Shown here in pieces: positions 31,313 through 40,977 of a DNA stretch of 64,000 nucleotides. Source of the stretch: Synechococcus sp. UW105 (GTDB lineage Bacteria > Cyanobacteriota > Cyanobacteriia > PCC-6307 > Cyanobiaceae). Position 1 is the stretch's first letter, and every line of letters starts with the position of its first letter. The translations under genes and the position numbers were made by a program. The DNA lies in contig NZ_UCNN01000008.1 of NCBI RefSeq assembly GCF_900473935.1, forward strand, positions 62,001 through 126,000. Reading direction: 5' to 3'. Under the pieces are notes generated by a model. The model was not told where the DNA came from. It saw nothing but the letters and a program-made list of their open reading frames with translations, and searched no databases.

Positions 31313-33913
31313 ATGCTGAGTGCATACCGCGAAAGCGCCGCCGAACGGACCGCCCAGGGGATCCCCCCCCTGCCGCTCAACGCAGAGCAGACCCAGGCAC
31401 TCACGGAGCTGCTTCAAAGCCCTCCAGCAGGAGAGGAGAAGGAGCTGCTGCATCTACTCAGTGAACGGATCCCACCCGGGGTGGACGAAGCCGCCTATGT
31501 AAAGGCCACCTGGCTGAGTGCCGTGGCCCAGGGCAGGGCCACCAGCCCTCTGATCTCACCGCTGGAAGCCACACGGCTGCTGGGCACGATGGTGGGGGGC
31601 TACAACGTGGCGGCCCTGATCGAGCTGCTACTGCACAGCGAGTCAGACCTGGCGGACTGCGCTGCCCAAGGCCTGAGCCGCAGTTTGTTGGTCTACGACG
31701 CCTACAACGAGGTGATGGAACTGGCCGCCACCAACCGCTTCGCCAAGCAGGTGGTGGACAGCTGGGCAGCCGGAGAGTGGTTCACATCCAAACCAGAACT
31801 GGCCAAGGAAATCACCGTCACCGTGTTCAAGGTGGAAGGCGAGACCAACACCGACGATCTTTCTCCCGCCACCCACGCCACAACCCGCCCGGACATTCCC
31901 CTTCACGCTCTGGCGATGCTGGAGACGCGGGACCCCGCTGGCCTTGCCGCGATTGCCGAACTGAAAAGCAAGGGCCACCCAGTCGCCTATGTGGGAGACG
32001 TGGTGGGCACCGGCAGCTCCCGCAAATCAGCGATCAACTCGGTGCTCTGGCACACGGGCAACGACATCCCCCACGTCCCCAACAAACGCGCCGGCGGTGT
32101 GATCATCGGCGGCAAAATCGCTCCAATCTTTTTCAACACGGCAGAAGACTCCGGTGCTCTGCCAATCGAATGTGACGTCAGCCAGCTCAACAGCGGGGAT
32201 GTGATCACCATCCGTCCCTACGCCGGCACGATCGAACGGGCCGCCGGAGAGGCAGGCGCCGGCGACATCATTGCTCGCTTCGACCTCAAACCAAGCACCA
32301 TCAGTGATGAAGTGCGCGCCGGTGGCCGCATCCCCCTGATGATCGGCCGCGCCCTCACCGACAAAGTGCGCAATCAACTCGGCGTGGCTCCCTCCACACT
32401 GTTTATCCGACCCTCCGCACCTGCAGACACCGGTAAGGGCTTTACCCTCGCTCAAAAGATGGTCGGCAAAGCCTGTGGGCTTCCGGGCGTGCGCCCCGGC
32501 ACCAGCTGCGAACCGCTGATGACAACCGTCGGCTCCCAGGACACCACTGGACCGATGACACGGGATGAGATGAAGGAACTCGCCTGCCTCGGCTTCTCAG
32601 CCGACTTGGTGATGCAGAGCTTCTGCCACACAGCGGCTTACCCCAAGCCTGTTGATCTACTGACCCAAAAAGACCTGCCTGACTTCTTCGCCCAGCGCGG
32701 CGGTGTGGCTCTGCGTCCAGGTGACGGCATCATCCACAGCTGGCTGAACCGCATGCTCCTGCCCGACACGGTGGGAACAGGAGGTGACAGTCACACCCGA
32801 TTCCCTCTCGGTATCTCCTTCCCAGGCGGGTCTGGCGTGGTGGCCTTCGCCGCTGCCATCGGCGCCATGCCACTCGACATGCCTGAATCGGTGCTGGTGC
32901 GTTTCAGCGGCTCACTGCAACCGGGGGTGACCTTGCGCGATGTGGTGAATGCCATCCCCTGGGTGGCGATTCAGAAAGGTCTGCTCACCGTGGAGAAATC
33001 GAACAAGAAAAACGCATTCAACGGCCGGATCATGGAGATCGAAGGCCTGCCAGACCTGAAGCTGGAGCAAGCGTTCGAGCTTACCGACGCCACCGCTGAA
33101 CGCTCCTGCGCCGGCTGCACAATCAAGCTCTCAGAGGCAACGGTGAGCGAATACCTGCGCAGCAACGTGGCACTGCTCAAAAACATGGTCGCCCGGGGCT
33201 ACAGCGATGCCCGAACCCTGGCTCGACGCATTAAGGCGATGGAGGAATGGCTCGCCAACCCCCAGCTGCTAAGCGCCGATACCGATGCCGAGTATGCCGA
33301 AATCATCGAGATCAACCTCAACGACCTCACCGAACCCGTACTGGCCTGTCCTAACGACCCCGACAACGTGAAGCTGCTTAGCGAAGTGTCCGGTGATGCA
33401 GTGCAGGAAGTGTTCATCGGCTCCTGCATGACCAACATCGGCCACTACCGCGCCGCGGCCAAGGTGCTCGAAGGCGCCGGCGCCAACAAGGCGCGTCTCT
33501 GGGTGTGCCCACCCACCCGAATGGACGAGGACATGCTCAAGGCCGAGGGTTACTACGCCACGTTCGAAGCAGCTGGCTCGCGTATGGAGATGCCCGGCTG
33601 CTCACTGTGCATGGGCAACCAGGCCAGGGTCGACGACAACACCACCGTGTTTTCAACCAGCACCCGCAACTTCAATAATCGTCTCGGCAAGGGTGCTCAG
33701 GTGTATCTCGGCAGCGCAGAACTCGCCGCAGTTTGTGCCCTGCTCGGGCGCATCCCCACAGCCGAGGAATATCAGCGCATTGCCGCCGAAAAAATCGACC
33801 CGCTATCAGCTGAGCTCTATCGCTATCTGAACTTCGATCAAATCGATGGATTTGATGACGAGGGCCGCATCATCAGCGCAACCGACCAGGCTGACGTTCT
33901 GGCGAAAGCCTGA
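31313..33913 (+). CDS. acnB: aconitate hydratase B
   Basis: The 866-residue enzyme interconverts citrate and isocitrate. The [4Fe-4S] ligands are Cys705 ([13 protein letters not shown]), Cys763 and Cys766 ([13 protein letters not shown]), and [17 protein letters not shown] lies in the swivelling N-terminal part. I chose the ATG at 31313 because [20 protein letters not shown] aligns with the known AcnB start and gives almost the E. coli length; an ATG at 31277 is possible. Isocitrate leads to 2-oxoglutarate, the carbon skeleton for ammonium and the signal read by NtcA. Confidence 0.96.
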   Translation: MLSAYRESAAERTAQGIPPLPLNAEQTQALTELLQSPPAGEEKELLHLLSERIPPGVDEAAYVKATWLSAVAQGRATSPLISPLEATRLLGTMVGGYNVAALIELLLHSESDLADCAAQGLSRSLLVYDAYNEVMELAATNRFAKQVVDSWAAGEWFTSKPELAKEITVTVFKVEGETNTDDLSPATHATTRPDIPLHALAMLETRDPAGLAAIAELKSKGHPVAYVGDVVGTGSSRKSAINSVLWHTGNDIPHVPNKRAGGVIIGGKIAPIFFNTAEDSGALPIECDVSQLNSGDVITIRPYAGTIERAAGEAGAGDIIARFDLKPSTISDEVRAGGRIPLMIGRALTDKVRNQLGVAPSTLFIRPSAPADTGKGFTLAQKMVGKACGLPGVRPGTSCEPLMTTVGSQDTTGPMTRDEMKELACLGFSADLVMQSFCHTAAYPKPVDLLTQKDLPDFFAQRGGVALRPGDGIIHSWLNRMLLPDTVGTGGDSHTRFPLGISFPGGSGVVAFAAAIGAMPLDMPESVLVRFSGSLQPGVTLRDVVNAIPWVAIQKGLLTVEKSNKKNAFNGRIMEIEGLPDLKLEQAFELTDATAERSCAGCTIKLSEATVSEYLRSNVALLKNMVARGYSDARTLARRIKAMEEWLANPQLLSADTDAEYAEIIEINLNDLTEPVLACPNDPDNVKLLSEVSGDAVQEVFIGSCMTNIGHYRAAAKVLEGAGANKARLWVCPPTRMDEDMLKAEGYYATFEAAGSRMEMPGCSLCMGNQARVDDNTTVFSTSTRNFNNRLGKGAQVYLGSAELAAVCALLGRIPTAEEYQRIAAEKIDPLSAELYRYLNFDQIDGFDDEGRIISATDQADVLAKA

Positions 33914-33932
33914 AGCCAGCCAATCGTCGTCA

Positions 33933-35426
33933 ATGGTCGTTCTGAGTGAACTGAAACACCGCCGCCATCAACTTGGCTCCAGCCGCAGCATCCGCAGGCT
34001 GCTGGAACGCCGCTGGTGGGTCGTGGTGCTGGCGCTCATGCTCACAGGGCTCGGCGCGGCCCTCACAGGTGTGCTCTTTAAGGCGGGGCTCAAGCTGCTG
34101 GGCGGCTGGCGACTTGAACTTCTAGCCGATTTTCCCGCCTGGGTTGTGTTACCCAGCCTTGGCGCACTAGGCGGTCTGGTGTCTGGCTTGCTGGTGTCAC
34201 GGCTGGCCCCTGCTGCAGGGGGCTCAGGCATCACCCACATCATGGGTTTCCTCAAGCACCGTGCGGTGCCAATGGGCCTGCAGGTGGGACTGGTGAAACT
34301 TGTGGCTGGGATCGTGGCCATCGGCAGCGGCTTCCCACTCGGACCGGAAGGGCCGGCCGTGCAGATGGGTGGCTCCGTGGCATGGCAGATGGCGCGCTGG
34401 TTGAAAGCACCCGTGGCCTTTCGCCGCTTGATCGTGGCGGCTGGCGGCGGGGCCGGCATTGCTGCTGTTTTCAGCGCCCCTATTGGAGGCTTCGTCTACG
34501 CCGTAGAGGAATTGCTGCACTCCGCCAGACCGGTGGTGTTGCTTCTGGTGATTGTCACCACCTTCTGGGCCGATGCCTGGGCGGATGTCTTTGGGCTAGT
34601 GGGCATCAGCCCCTCCACGGGCGGACTGGATGCCACCCAAGGCTTCCTACTGGAAAGGGAGTACACGCCACTCGTGAGCTTTCTGCCAATCGATCTGGGC
34701 TATCTGATCGGACTGGGTGTGGTGGTGGGTGTGCTGGCAGAGCTCTACTGCCGCTACGTGCTGACCATGCAGCGCAAGGGAAACGCCTGGTTTGGTGATC
34801 GCTTGGTGCTGCGCATGGTGATCAGTGGTGGCGTGCTGGGCAGCGTGTACGCCTTTCTGCCGGATGCATTTCACAACCTCGAAGGTCTGCAGCATCTGAT
34901 TGCCGACGGCAAAGTCGACATCCCCATGGCTCTGGGCACCTTCATCGTGCTGTTTTTCAGCACAGGCCTAGCGGCAGCCTCAGGAGCTCCAGGCGGGCTG
35001 TTCTACCCGATGCTCACCCTGGGAGGCGCCATCGGTCTGGCTTGTGGCATCTGGGTGGAGGCCCTCACCGGCCACGTGCCCAGCACCTATGTGTTCGCAG
35101 GGATGGGTGCCTTCGTGGCCAGCTGTTCCCGTACGCCAATCACGGCCATGTTCCTGGCCTTCGCCCTCACCAAGGATCTGCTGATTCTGAAGCCGCTCTT
35201 GGTGGCCTGTCTGGCCAGCTTCCTGGTGGCCCGTCTCTTCGACGACCGCTCGATCTACGAACGCCAGCTCGGCATGGAACTGCTGGAAGAGGATCACTTA
35301 GAAGCCCGCCGGGAACGGCGCGGTGGCATCCATCACGCCTGGGAAGGATCGATCCGTCGACGCGCCTTTACAGCGCCTCCTCCGCCTCAACACCCCAAAC
35401 CCATCCCACCGGAAGACAGTCACTGA
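33933..35426 (+). CDS. ClC-family chloride channel/antiporter
   Basis: The 497-residue membrane protein has the ClC selectivity motifs in order: GGSGITHIMGF near residue 95, GPEGPAVQMGGSVAWQ near 138 with the gating Glu, and AVFSAPIGGFVYAVEE near 180. The second Glu of that last stretch matches the proton-path Glu of exchangers, which suggests a Cl-/H+ antiporter rather than a channel. No C-terminal CBS domains are visible. It begins 19 bases after acnB. Confidence 0.93.
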   Translation: MVVLSELKHRRHQLGSSRSIRRLLERRWWVVVLALMLTGLGAALTGVLFKAGLKLLGGWRLELLADFPAWVVLPSLGALGGLVSGLLVSRLAPAAGGSGITHIMGFLKHRAVPMGLQVGLVKLVAGIVAIGSGFPLGPEGPAVQMGGSVAWQMARWLKAPVAFRRLIVAAGGGAGIAAVFSAPIGGFVYAVEELLHSARPVVLLLVIVTTFWADAWADVFGLVGISPSTGGLDATQGFLLEREYTPLVSFLPIDLGYLIGLGVVVGVLAELYCRYVLTMQRKGNAWFGDRLVLRMVISGGVLGSVYAFLPDAFHNLEGLQHLIADGKVDIPMALGTFIVLFFSTGLAAASGAPGGLFYPMLTLGGAIGLACGIWVEALTGHVPSTYVFAGMGAFVASCSRTPITAMFLAFALTKDLLILKPLLVACLASFLVARLFDDRSIYERQLGMELLEEDHLEARRERRGGIHHAWEGSIRRRAFTAPPPPQHPKPIPPEDSH

Positions 35427-35455
35427 AACAGGAAACCCTGCTGTTCAACCCAGCG

Positions 35456-37063
35456 GTGCCGGAACCCGGTGCCCTGCGCACAGTGCTGGCGTTTCCCAGC
35501 ACCTACACCGTGGGCATCACCAGCCTCGGCTACCAAATTGTCTGGGCGACTCTGGCGATGCGACCGGACCTGGATGTGCGCCGCCTATTCACCGATCAGG
35601 GGGATCGGCCCCACCGCCAGTGCGACCTGTTCGGTCTCTCCCTGAGTTGGGAACTCGATGGCCCGGTCCTGCTTGATCTGCTCGAACAGCAACGCATTCC
35701 GATCTGGAGCCATCAACGCAGTGATGAGCACCCGATCGTGTTCGGAGGCGGGCCGGTCCTCACCGCCAACCCCGAACCGTTAGCCCCGTTCTTCGATGTG
35801 GTGCTGCTGGGAGATGGTGAAAATCTGCTACCGGCCTTCATCGATGCCCTCCAGGCCGTGAAGGGCCAACCCAGGCAAGAGCGCCTGAGGCATCTCACCA
35901 CGGTGCCGGGGATCTACGTTCCCGAGTTGCATGCCCCCCGTTACGACCGTGAAGGCACGCTATTAGCGGTAGAACCGGTGGAGGCGACGCTACCCCGCAC
36001 GATCGCCAAGCAGACCTGGCGTGGCAACAGCCTCAGCCACTCCACGGTGATCACGCCCGAAGCCGCCTGGCCTGACATTCACATGGTGGAAGTGGTCCGA
36101 AGCTGCCCAGAGCTCTGCCGCTTCTGCCTGGCCAGTTACCTCACCCTGCCGTTTCGGACCCCATCCCTCGAGGACGGATTAATCCCGGCCGTCGAAAAGG
36201 GGCTGACAGCCACCAAGCGATTGGGCTTACTGGGAGCCTCGGTGACCCAACACCCACAGTTCACAGACCTCCTGCAATGGCTAGGGCAGGACCGCTTCGA
36301 TGATCTGAGACTGAGCGTCAGTTCCGTGCGAGCCGCCACGGTCACACCCGAACTGGCAAGCGTGCTGACCCGGCGAGGCAGCAAATCACTCACGATTGCA
36401 ATCGAAAGTGGCAGTGAGCGCATCCGACGGGTCGTCAACAAAAAACTGAGCGGCGACGAAATCGAAGCTGCGGCCCGACACGCCAAACAAGGGGGACTGA
36501 AGGCTCTGAAGCTGTATGGAATGGTTGGCCTTCCCTGCGAAGACAACGACGACGTGGAGAGCACAGCAGCCCTTCTGCTCCATCTGAAGAAGGGCACACC
36601 GGGTCTTCGTTTCACCCTGGGCGTGAGCACCTTCGTGCCCAAAGCCCACACCCCCTTCCAATGGCAAGGAGTGAGGCCAGAAGCGGAGAAACGTCTCAAG
36701 CTGCTGGCCAAACGCCTCAAACCCAAAGGCATCGACCTACGCCCCGAAAGTTATGGCTGGAGCGTGATCCAAGCTCTGCTCTCGCGCAGTGACAGGCGCC
36801 TAGCACCGGTGATTGCAGCGGTGCGTGGCTCCCAAGAAAGCCTCGGAGGCTGGAAGAAGGCCTACCGAGCAGCCAGAGCCGGCGAACTGCCCCAAGCCCA
36901 AAGCGCCGGCGTGAGCCTGCCGCTCCCGCCCAGTTGGGAGTCCGTCGTGCATGAATGCTGGGATTCGAACCAGGTGCTGCCCTGGGAACACCTGGAAGGA
37001 CCGCTCAGCCGAGAACGGTTGTTGGAGCATCAACAGGAAGCCCTCAGCCTGGGCAGCAACTGA
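35456..37063 (+). CDS. B12-binding-type radical SAM protein
   Basis: From the GTG at 35456 (535 residues) the N-terminal 200 residues resemble a cobalamin-binding-like domain (LAFPSTYTVGITSLGYQIVW, FGLSLSWELDG, VVLLGDGENLLPAF). The radical SAM cluster is in VRSCPELCRFCLAS, a CxxxCxxC motif near residue 220, followed by IAIESGSERIRRVVN near 328. The B12 His motif is not evident. The start is uncertain because no ATG is available and upstream frame overlaps the ClC gene. It is likely a methylthiolase- or methyltransferase-like enzyme, substrate unknown. Confidence 0.85.
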   Translation: MPEPGALRTVLAFPSTYTVGITSLGYQIVWATLAMRPDLDVRRLFTDQGDRPHRQCDLFGLSLSWELDGPVLLDLLEQQRIPIWSHQRSDEHPIVFGGGPVLTANPEPLAPFFDVVLLGDGENLLPAFIDALQAVKGQPRQERLRHLTTVPGIYVPELHAPRYDREGTLLAVEPVEATLPRTIAKQTWRGNSLSHSTVITPEAAWPDIHMVEVVRSCPELCRFCLASYLTLPFRTPSLEDGLIPAVEKGLTATKRLGLLGASVTQHPQFTDLLQWLGQDRFDDLRLSVSSVRAATVTPELASVLTRRGSKSLTIAIESGSERIRRVVNKKLSGDEIEAAARHAKQGGLKALKLYGMVGLPCEDNDDVESTAALLLHLKKGTPGLRFTLGVSTFVPKAHTPFQWQGVRPEAEKRLKLLAKRLKPKGIDLRPESYGWSVIQALLSRSDRRLAPVIAAVRGSQESLGGWKKAYRAARAGELPQAQSAGVSLPLPPSWESVVHECWDSNQVLPWEHLEGPLSRERLLEHQQEALSLGSN

Positions 37064-38377
37064 TCACAACACCGTCACCGAATCATTGGAGCGAGGTTCG
37101 CCGATACGACTGCGCAACCCCGCCAAGAGCATCCAACCGGCAATGTTCAGACGGCTATCAAAGAACGGCATGTCGGTGCCGTGGAGCACCACAACGATCA
37201 AAATCGCGGCCCACCAGGCCCGATCGAAGAGGGACATCGAGGCGCAGCGCTGACTGACAACCAACAGTGCCAAAACCAGCCCGACGACCGCGATCGCCAC
37301 GGGTAAACCATGACTGACGGCAAGCTCTAACGGCAAATTGTGAGAGTGGCCATGCCATTTACCCGTGCGCAACGGGTACAGCACCGAAAAGGCTGCGGCG
37401 CCCCATCCCAGCCAGGGACGCTCGCTGATCAGCTGCAATGCCACAGACCACTGGCTGAGCCGAGTGGAGGCGAGTGCCCGCTCCGAGGCATAACGACTAT
37501 CACTAAGCCGCGACCAAACCGACTCAGGCACCAGGGACCGCGCTGGGTCCTGAAGCAGAGTCGGCACCCCTGGCAGCACCGACAGCACGACGGGCACCAG
37601 AGCAAGCGCCAACAACGGCAGAAGCCAAGGCCAGCTCAGCGGCCCCAGCACCAAGGGCACCGCCAACACCAAAGCACCCCAGCCATTGCGCGAATCCGTG
37701 AGCACCAGCGCCGCCACGAGGGCCACCACAACGGCCAGAACGAGCAGGCGGCGGCCTCGTTTCAAACCAGGCTGAACCAAAGCCGCCAACGCCAGCGGCC
37801 ACACCAGGGCCAGCCAGGCAGCAGCGATGTTGGCGTAATCAAACAAGCCCGAGAGCCGTCCCTCCGGTTCTCCACCTGGGGCAACAAACCAAATGATCAA
37901 GCCCCCAAGCACTTGCCAAGGTCCTTGCCAGCCCAACCAAAGCTGTCCGAGACCGGTCACCACCACAGGCACCGTGCCGGCCACCAGCCAGAGGGCCATC
38001 CGACGACGGGCCTTGGCATCGGCGAGATAGGGCTGGAATCCCCAGAACGCCCAGAAAAAAGGGATCCAGTTGCCCAGACCAGACAAGGCAAGGCCCCCGC
38101 TGTAGGCGTTGAAGCAACCCAGCAGCATCAACAGACCAGCAGCAATCAGCGGCCAATTCCAAGGATCGCGCCAATAGGGGCATTCACGGCGCAGGCTGCC
38201 AAGCAAAAGGGCAGGGAAGAGCAAGAAGCTCGCCAGCAGTGCACTGGATGGCAAAAGCAGCAAACCCAGCTGAACCAGCAACCAGCCCGCTGGAGAGGCT
38301 GCGTCTGGACAGCCCAGCGCAAGGCGCTGGCGCAGACGCTCAAACAACGCGCAGAACTGCACAACGACAGTGCTCAT
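37064..38377 (-). CDS. O-antigen ligase/polymerase-like membrane protein
   Basis: The 437-residue protein has ten or more hydrophobic segments and the Wzy/WaaL-type region RLSQWSVALQLISERPWLGWG with HGHSHNLPLELAVSHGLP near residues 300-360. Such enzymes join or polymerise surface sugars; IctB, once thought a bicarbonate transporter, is a relative in cyanobacteria. ATG at 38377 was chosen because the frame above it reads into purU. A 17-base duplication at its start has made a second, out-of-frame start. Confidence 0.85.
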   Translation of the reverse strand: MSTVVVQFCALFERLRQRLALGCPDAASPAGWLLVQLGLLLLPSSALLASFLLFPALLLGSLRRECPYWRDPWNWPLIAAGLLMLLGCFNAYSGGLALSGLGNWIPFFWAFWGFQPYLADAKARRRMALWLVAGTVPVVVTGLGQLWLGWQGPWQVLGGLIIWFVAPGGEPEGRLSGLFDYANIAAAWLALVWPLALAALVQPGLKRGRRLLVLAVVVALVAALVLTDSRNGWGALVLAVPLVLGPLSWPWLLPLLALALVPVVLSVLPGVPTLLQDPARSLVPESVWSRLSDSRYASERALASTRLSQWSVALQLISERPWLGWGAAAFSVLYPLRTGKWHGHSHNLPLELAVSHGLPVAIAVVGLVLALLVVSQRCASMSLFDRAWWAAILIVVVLHGTDMPFFDSRLNIAGWMLLAGLRSRIGEPRSNDSVTVL

Positions 38378-38404
38378 GCAAAAACGGTGCTCATGCAAAA
38401 ACGG
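38371..38404. repeat. 17-base tandem duplication at the purU / ligase junction
   Basis: Two exact copies of TGCTCATGCAAAAACGG lie head to tail. On the minus strand each carries an ATG: one (38394) overlaps the purU stop as ATGA and is followed by only MSTVFA and a stop, and the other (38377) opens the ligase gene. Confidence 0.95.
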
Positions 38405-39245
38405 CCGTGCGGCCGCGATACACCATGACCTGACGATGCAGATGCAAATGCACAGCCCTTGCCAGGGCGAGGCGCTCGGTATCACGGCCTTTGCGAATCA
38501 AATCCTCCACCTCATCGCGATGGCTCACATGCACCGTCGTCTGCTCAATGATCGGGCCATCGTCGAGGTTCTCTGTCACGTAGTGGGCCGTGGCACCAAT
38601 CAGCTTCACACCCCGCTGCCAGGCTCGGTGATACGGCTGCGCACCCTTAAAAGCGGGAAGAAAGGAATGGTGGATATTGATCACCGTGGGAAAACGACTG
38701 AGGAAATTCGCACTCAGCACCTGCATGTATTTAGCCAGCACGGCGAGCTCAATGCCGTTGCTCTCCAGCAACTCGAGCATGCGCGCCTCCGATTCGGGCT
38801 TAGTGGCCGCAGTCACGGGCACGCAAGCAAACGCCACTCCGAATTCCTGACAGAGCGGTTCAAGATCAGGGTGATTGGCCACCACCAAAGCAACCTGCAT
38901 CGGTAACTCGCCGCTCCGAGAGCGCCACAGCAGATCAAGCAAACAATGGCTCTGCTTGCTGGCAAAAATCGCGACGCGAGGCAAGGCGTCTGAAAAATGC
39001 AACTGGGCTTCCCCTCCAAGCCGCTCAGCCAGAGCGCTAACCGCCGGTTCAATCGCCTCTCGAGGCAAACCAAACCCTTGCTGTTCCCATTCCAAACGAC
39101 TGAGAAACAAGCCCGCTCCTGCATCCGTGTGGTGATCGGCATGGCAAATATTGCCGCCATTGGCCGCAACCCAGCCCGCGAGTTCACTCACTAAGCCAGG
39201 CCGGTCCGGACAGATCATCTGCAGGATCACGGAAGGGGAACCCAA
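38391..39245 (-). CDS. purU: formyltetrahydrofolate deformylase PurU
   Basis: The 284-residue enzyme splits 10-formyl-THF into THF and formate. It has an N-terminal ACT domain (ICPDRPGLVSELAGWVAANG) and a formyltransferase-like domain with INIHHSFLPAFKGAQPYHRAW near residue 210 and TAHYVTENLDDGPII near 240, carrying the catalytic Asn-His-Asp set. The start is best placed at TTG 39245, which keeps the first strand of the ACT domain; ATG at 39218 would cut it. Formate can feed PurT, also in this window. Confidence 0.93.
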   Translation of the reverse strand: MGSPSVILQMICPDRPGLVSELAGWVAANGGNICHADHHTDAGAGLFLSRLEWEQQGFGLPREAIEPAVSALAERLGGEAQLHFSDALPRVAIFASKQSHCLLDLLWRSRSGELPMQVALVVANHPDLEPLCQEFGVAFACVPVTAATKPESEARMLELLESNGIELAVLAKYMQVLSANFLSRFPTVINIHHSFLPAFKGAQPYHRAWQRGVKLIGATAHYVTENLDDGPIIEQTTVHVSHRDEVEDLIRKGRDTERLALARAVHLHLHRQVMVYRGRTAVFA

Positions 39246-39336
39246 AACCAGAACGCATGAACAACCAGTCTCCCAATCACGCTGCAAGCGGGTAAACCCG
39301 GTAAAATGCCGCCCATCTCTATGCCCCTGCTTCGTG

Positions 39337-39795
39337 ATGCTGAGCGCCCTGCGTCGCCTCGCCTCGTTCTGCCTCTGCGCCTGCCTTTGCCTGGGACTCG
39401 CAGCCCCCGCGAACGCCGCCAAAAGCATCAATCGCACCATCAGCCCCGACGACATGGAGGTGATTCGCCGCAATGCCGAAGGGTTTAAGAATGCCCAGGA
39501 GCGTTTGCCCGATCTGGCCAAGCTCGTGAACAAACGCGACTGGACCTTCACCCGCAACCTGATCCACGGTCCGATGCAGGAAGTGGGCCGGGAAATGTCC
39601 TACATCAATCAGCGCCTTCTCAAGGACGATCGCTCCGAAGCGAACAAGCTGGCCACCACCCTGAAAGAAGCCCTCGCTGATCTTGACGAATCAGCCCGCC
39701 TGCAAGACGGCGCGAAGCTGCAGAAGTCCTACACCTCTGTCGCCACCGGCTTCGCCAACTATGCCCGGGTGATTCCAGAACAGGCCCTGAACTGA
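39337..39795 (+). CDS. psbQ: photosystem II extrinsic protein PsbQ (CyanoQ)-like
   Basis: The 152-residue protein has a signal-like start (MLSALRRLASFCLCACLCLG, ending PANA) with several Cys that could form a lipoprotein box, then a helical bundle: SINRTISPDDMEVIRRNAEGFK, RDWTFTRNLIHGPMQEVGREM and a last helix to the C-terminus. CyanoQ is a lumenal lipoprotein that stabilises the oxygen-evolving side of photosystem II. A -10-like TAAAAT is at 39302-39307. The frame extends upstream, but those residues overlap purU and are a shadow. Confidence 0.85.
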   Translation: MLSALRRLASFCLCACLCLGLAAPANAAKSINRTISPDDMEVIRRNAEGFKNAQERLPDLAKLVNKRDWTFTRNLIHGPMQEVGREMSYINQRLLKDDRSEANKLATTLKEALADLDESARLQDGAKLQKSYTSVATGFANYARVIPEQALN

Positions 39796-39805
39796 TCCAA
39801 GCACT

Positions 39806-40894
39806 CTGAGTCACTCCATTGCCGTCATCGGTGCTGGCGCCATTGGGGCTGGCACCGCTTGGTGCTTGTCGCGATCAGGCCACCAGGTTGAACTGATCGA
39901 CCCAGCACTGGCCCAAGACCCAAGCCGGCATTCCAGTTCCCCATTGACAGGAACATCAGCATCCCTCGGGATCCTGATGGGCCATGTCTTCCGCCGCTCC
40001 AGCGGTCGCGCCTGGCGCCTGCGCCGCCGCAGCATGGAGCTCTGGCCTCTCTGGGTGAAGGAACTCAGCTGCCCGGACGAACCACTACTGCTTCAAACTC
40101 CTCTGGTGCAGTTAGCCACCACGGATGAGGAGGCTGCACTGCAGCGAAAGCTGGTGGAGGAGCGCTCCCATCTTGGCCTGAGCTTCATCACCGCAGACAG
40201 GCTGGCCCTTGAGCACCCTGATTGGCCCAAGTCATCGCATGGTGGATTGCAGTCGGACCACGATGGCCGTTTAGATCCACTGATCCTGCAACGAAGCCTG
40301 CGCCGTGAATTACACAGGCTCAGCGTGCCCATGCAGACAGGAGCGGTGGAGACACTCCATCGGGATGGCAACCAATGGCACTTGGAATTGAGCGATGGCA
40401 GCCGTACCTACGCAGATACGGTGGTGGTTTGCAGTGGCCTTGCCAGCCAGACACTTCTGGCCCCCTTGGGCCATGCACGAGCCATGGATCCAGTGCTGGG
40501 ACAAGTGCTCCAACTCAAGCTGCGCAATCCAGATGCACTAAACCCCCACTGGCCAGCAGTGCTGATGAGCCATGGCGTAAACCTGATACGCCATGGGTCC
40601 GATCAGCTCCTGCTTGGAGCCACGCTCGAACCCGGTGAAGAACCACTCGAGGCCGCCACTCTGACCATGCGCGCCCTGAATGGACACGCCCCAACCTGGC
40701 TGGAGCAGGCTGAGGAGATCGGGCACTGGCACGGGCTGCGGGCCCGCCCGAGTGGTTGTCCAGCTCCACTACTGGAAAAGCTCGAACCCGGTCTGATCCT
40801 GGCCAGTGGTCACTACCGAAACGGAGTTCTACTGGCTCCGGCCACGGCCGAATGGGTCAGCAAGGAGATCGACGGCGAGACATCCAAAGCGTGA
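39806..40894 (+). CDS. FAD-dependent oxidoreductase (D-amino acid dehydrogenase-like)
   Basis: The protein has an N-terminal FAD-binding Rossmann motif (IAVIGAGAIGAGTAWCLSRSG) and later SLGILMGHVFRRSSGRAWRL, VVVCSGLASQ and a C-terminal ASGHYRNGVLLAPATAEW, as in glycine/D-amino acid oxidases. The motif lies upstream of the first standard start codon in frame (TTG at 39866). To keep it, translation must begin at CTG 39806 or ATT 39818, since an in-frame stop lies just before. Likely coupled to psbQ, which ends 10 bases earlier. Substrate unknown. Confidence 0.82.
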   Translation: MSHSIAVIGAGAIGAGTAWCLSRSGHQVELIDPALAQDPSRHSSSPLTGTSASLGILMGHVFRRSSGRAWRLRRRSMELWPLWVKELSCPDEPLLLQTPLVQLATTDEEAALQRKLVEERSHLGLSFITADRLALEHPDWPKSSHGGLQSDHDGRLDPLILQRSLRRELHRLSVPMQTGAVETLHRDGNQWHLELSDGSRTYADTVVVCSGLASQTLLAPLGHARAMDPVLGQVLQLKLRNPDALNPHWPAVLMSHGVNLIRHGSDQLLLGATLEPGEEPLEAATLTMRALNGHAPTWLEQAEEIGHWHGLRARPSGCPAPLLEKLEPGLILASGHYRNGVLLAPATAEWVSKEIDGETSKA

Positions 40895-40896
40895 TG

Positions 40897-40950
40897 CTTA
40901 CCAAGCCTTAAGCCTGCCTTTACAGAACAAGCAGGAGCTCCAGCTAGATA
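40897..40950 (+). promoter_or_regulatory. candidate Pho box and promoter of pstS
   Basis: Three direct repeats of the type CTTAxxxx start at 40897 (CTTACCAA), 40907 (CTTAAGCC) and 40918 (CTTTACAG), 10-11 bases apart, the arrangement of cyanobacterial PhoB (SphR) boxes. A -10-like TAGATA at 40945-40950 lies about 20 bases on. Phosphate-stress control of pstS is expected from the family. Confidence 0.5.
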
Positions 40951-40977
40951 TTGAAACGCGACAAGGATCCGCCACAC

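Noticed and set aside
35042-35455. N-terminal extension of the radical SAM frame across the ClC gene
   Set aside because: The upstream residues are a shadow of the ClC C-terminus; the protein family begins near 35456.
36957-36976. A T-arm-like sequence (GGTTCGAATCC on the minus strand) suggesting a tRNA
   Set aside because: It lies inside the conserved radical SAM coding region and no acceptor, D-arm or anticodon stem could be built around it.
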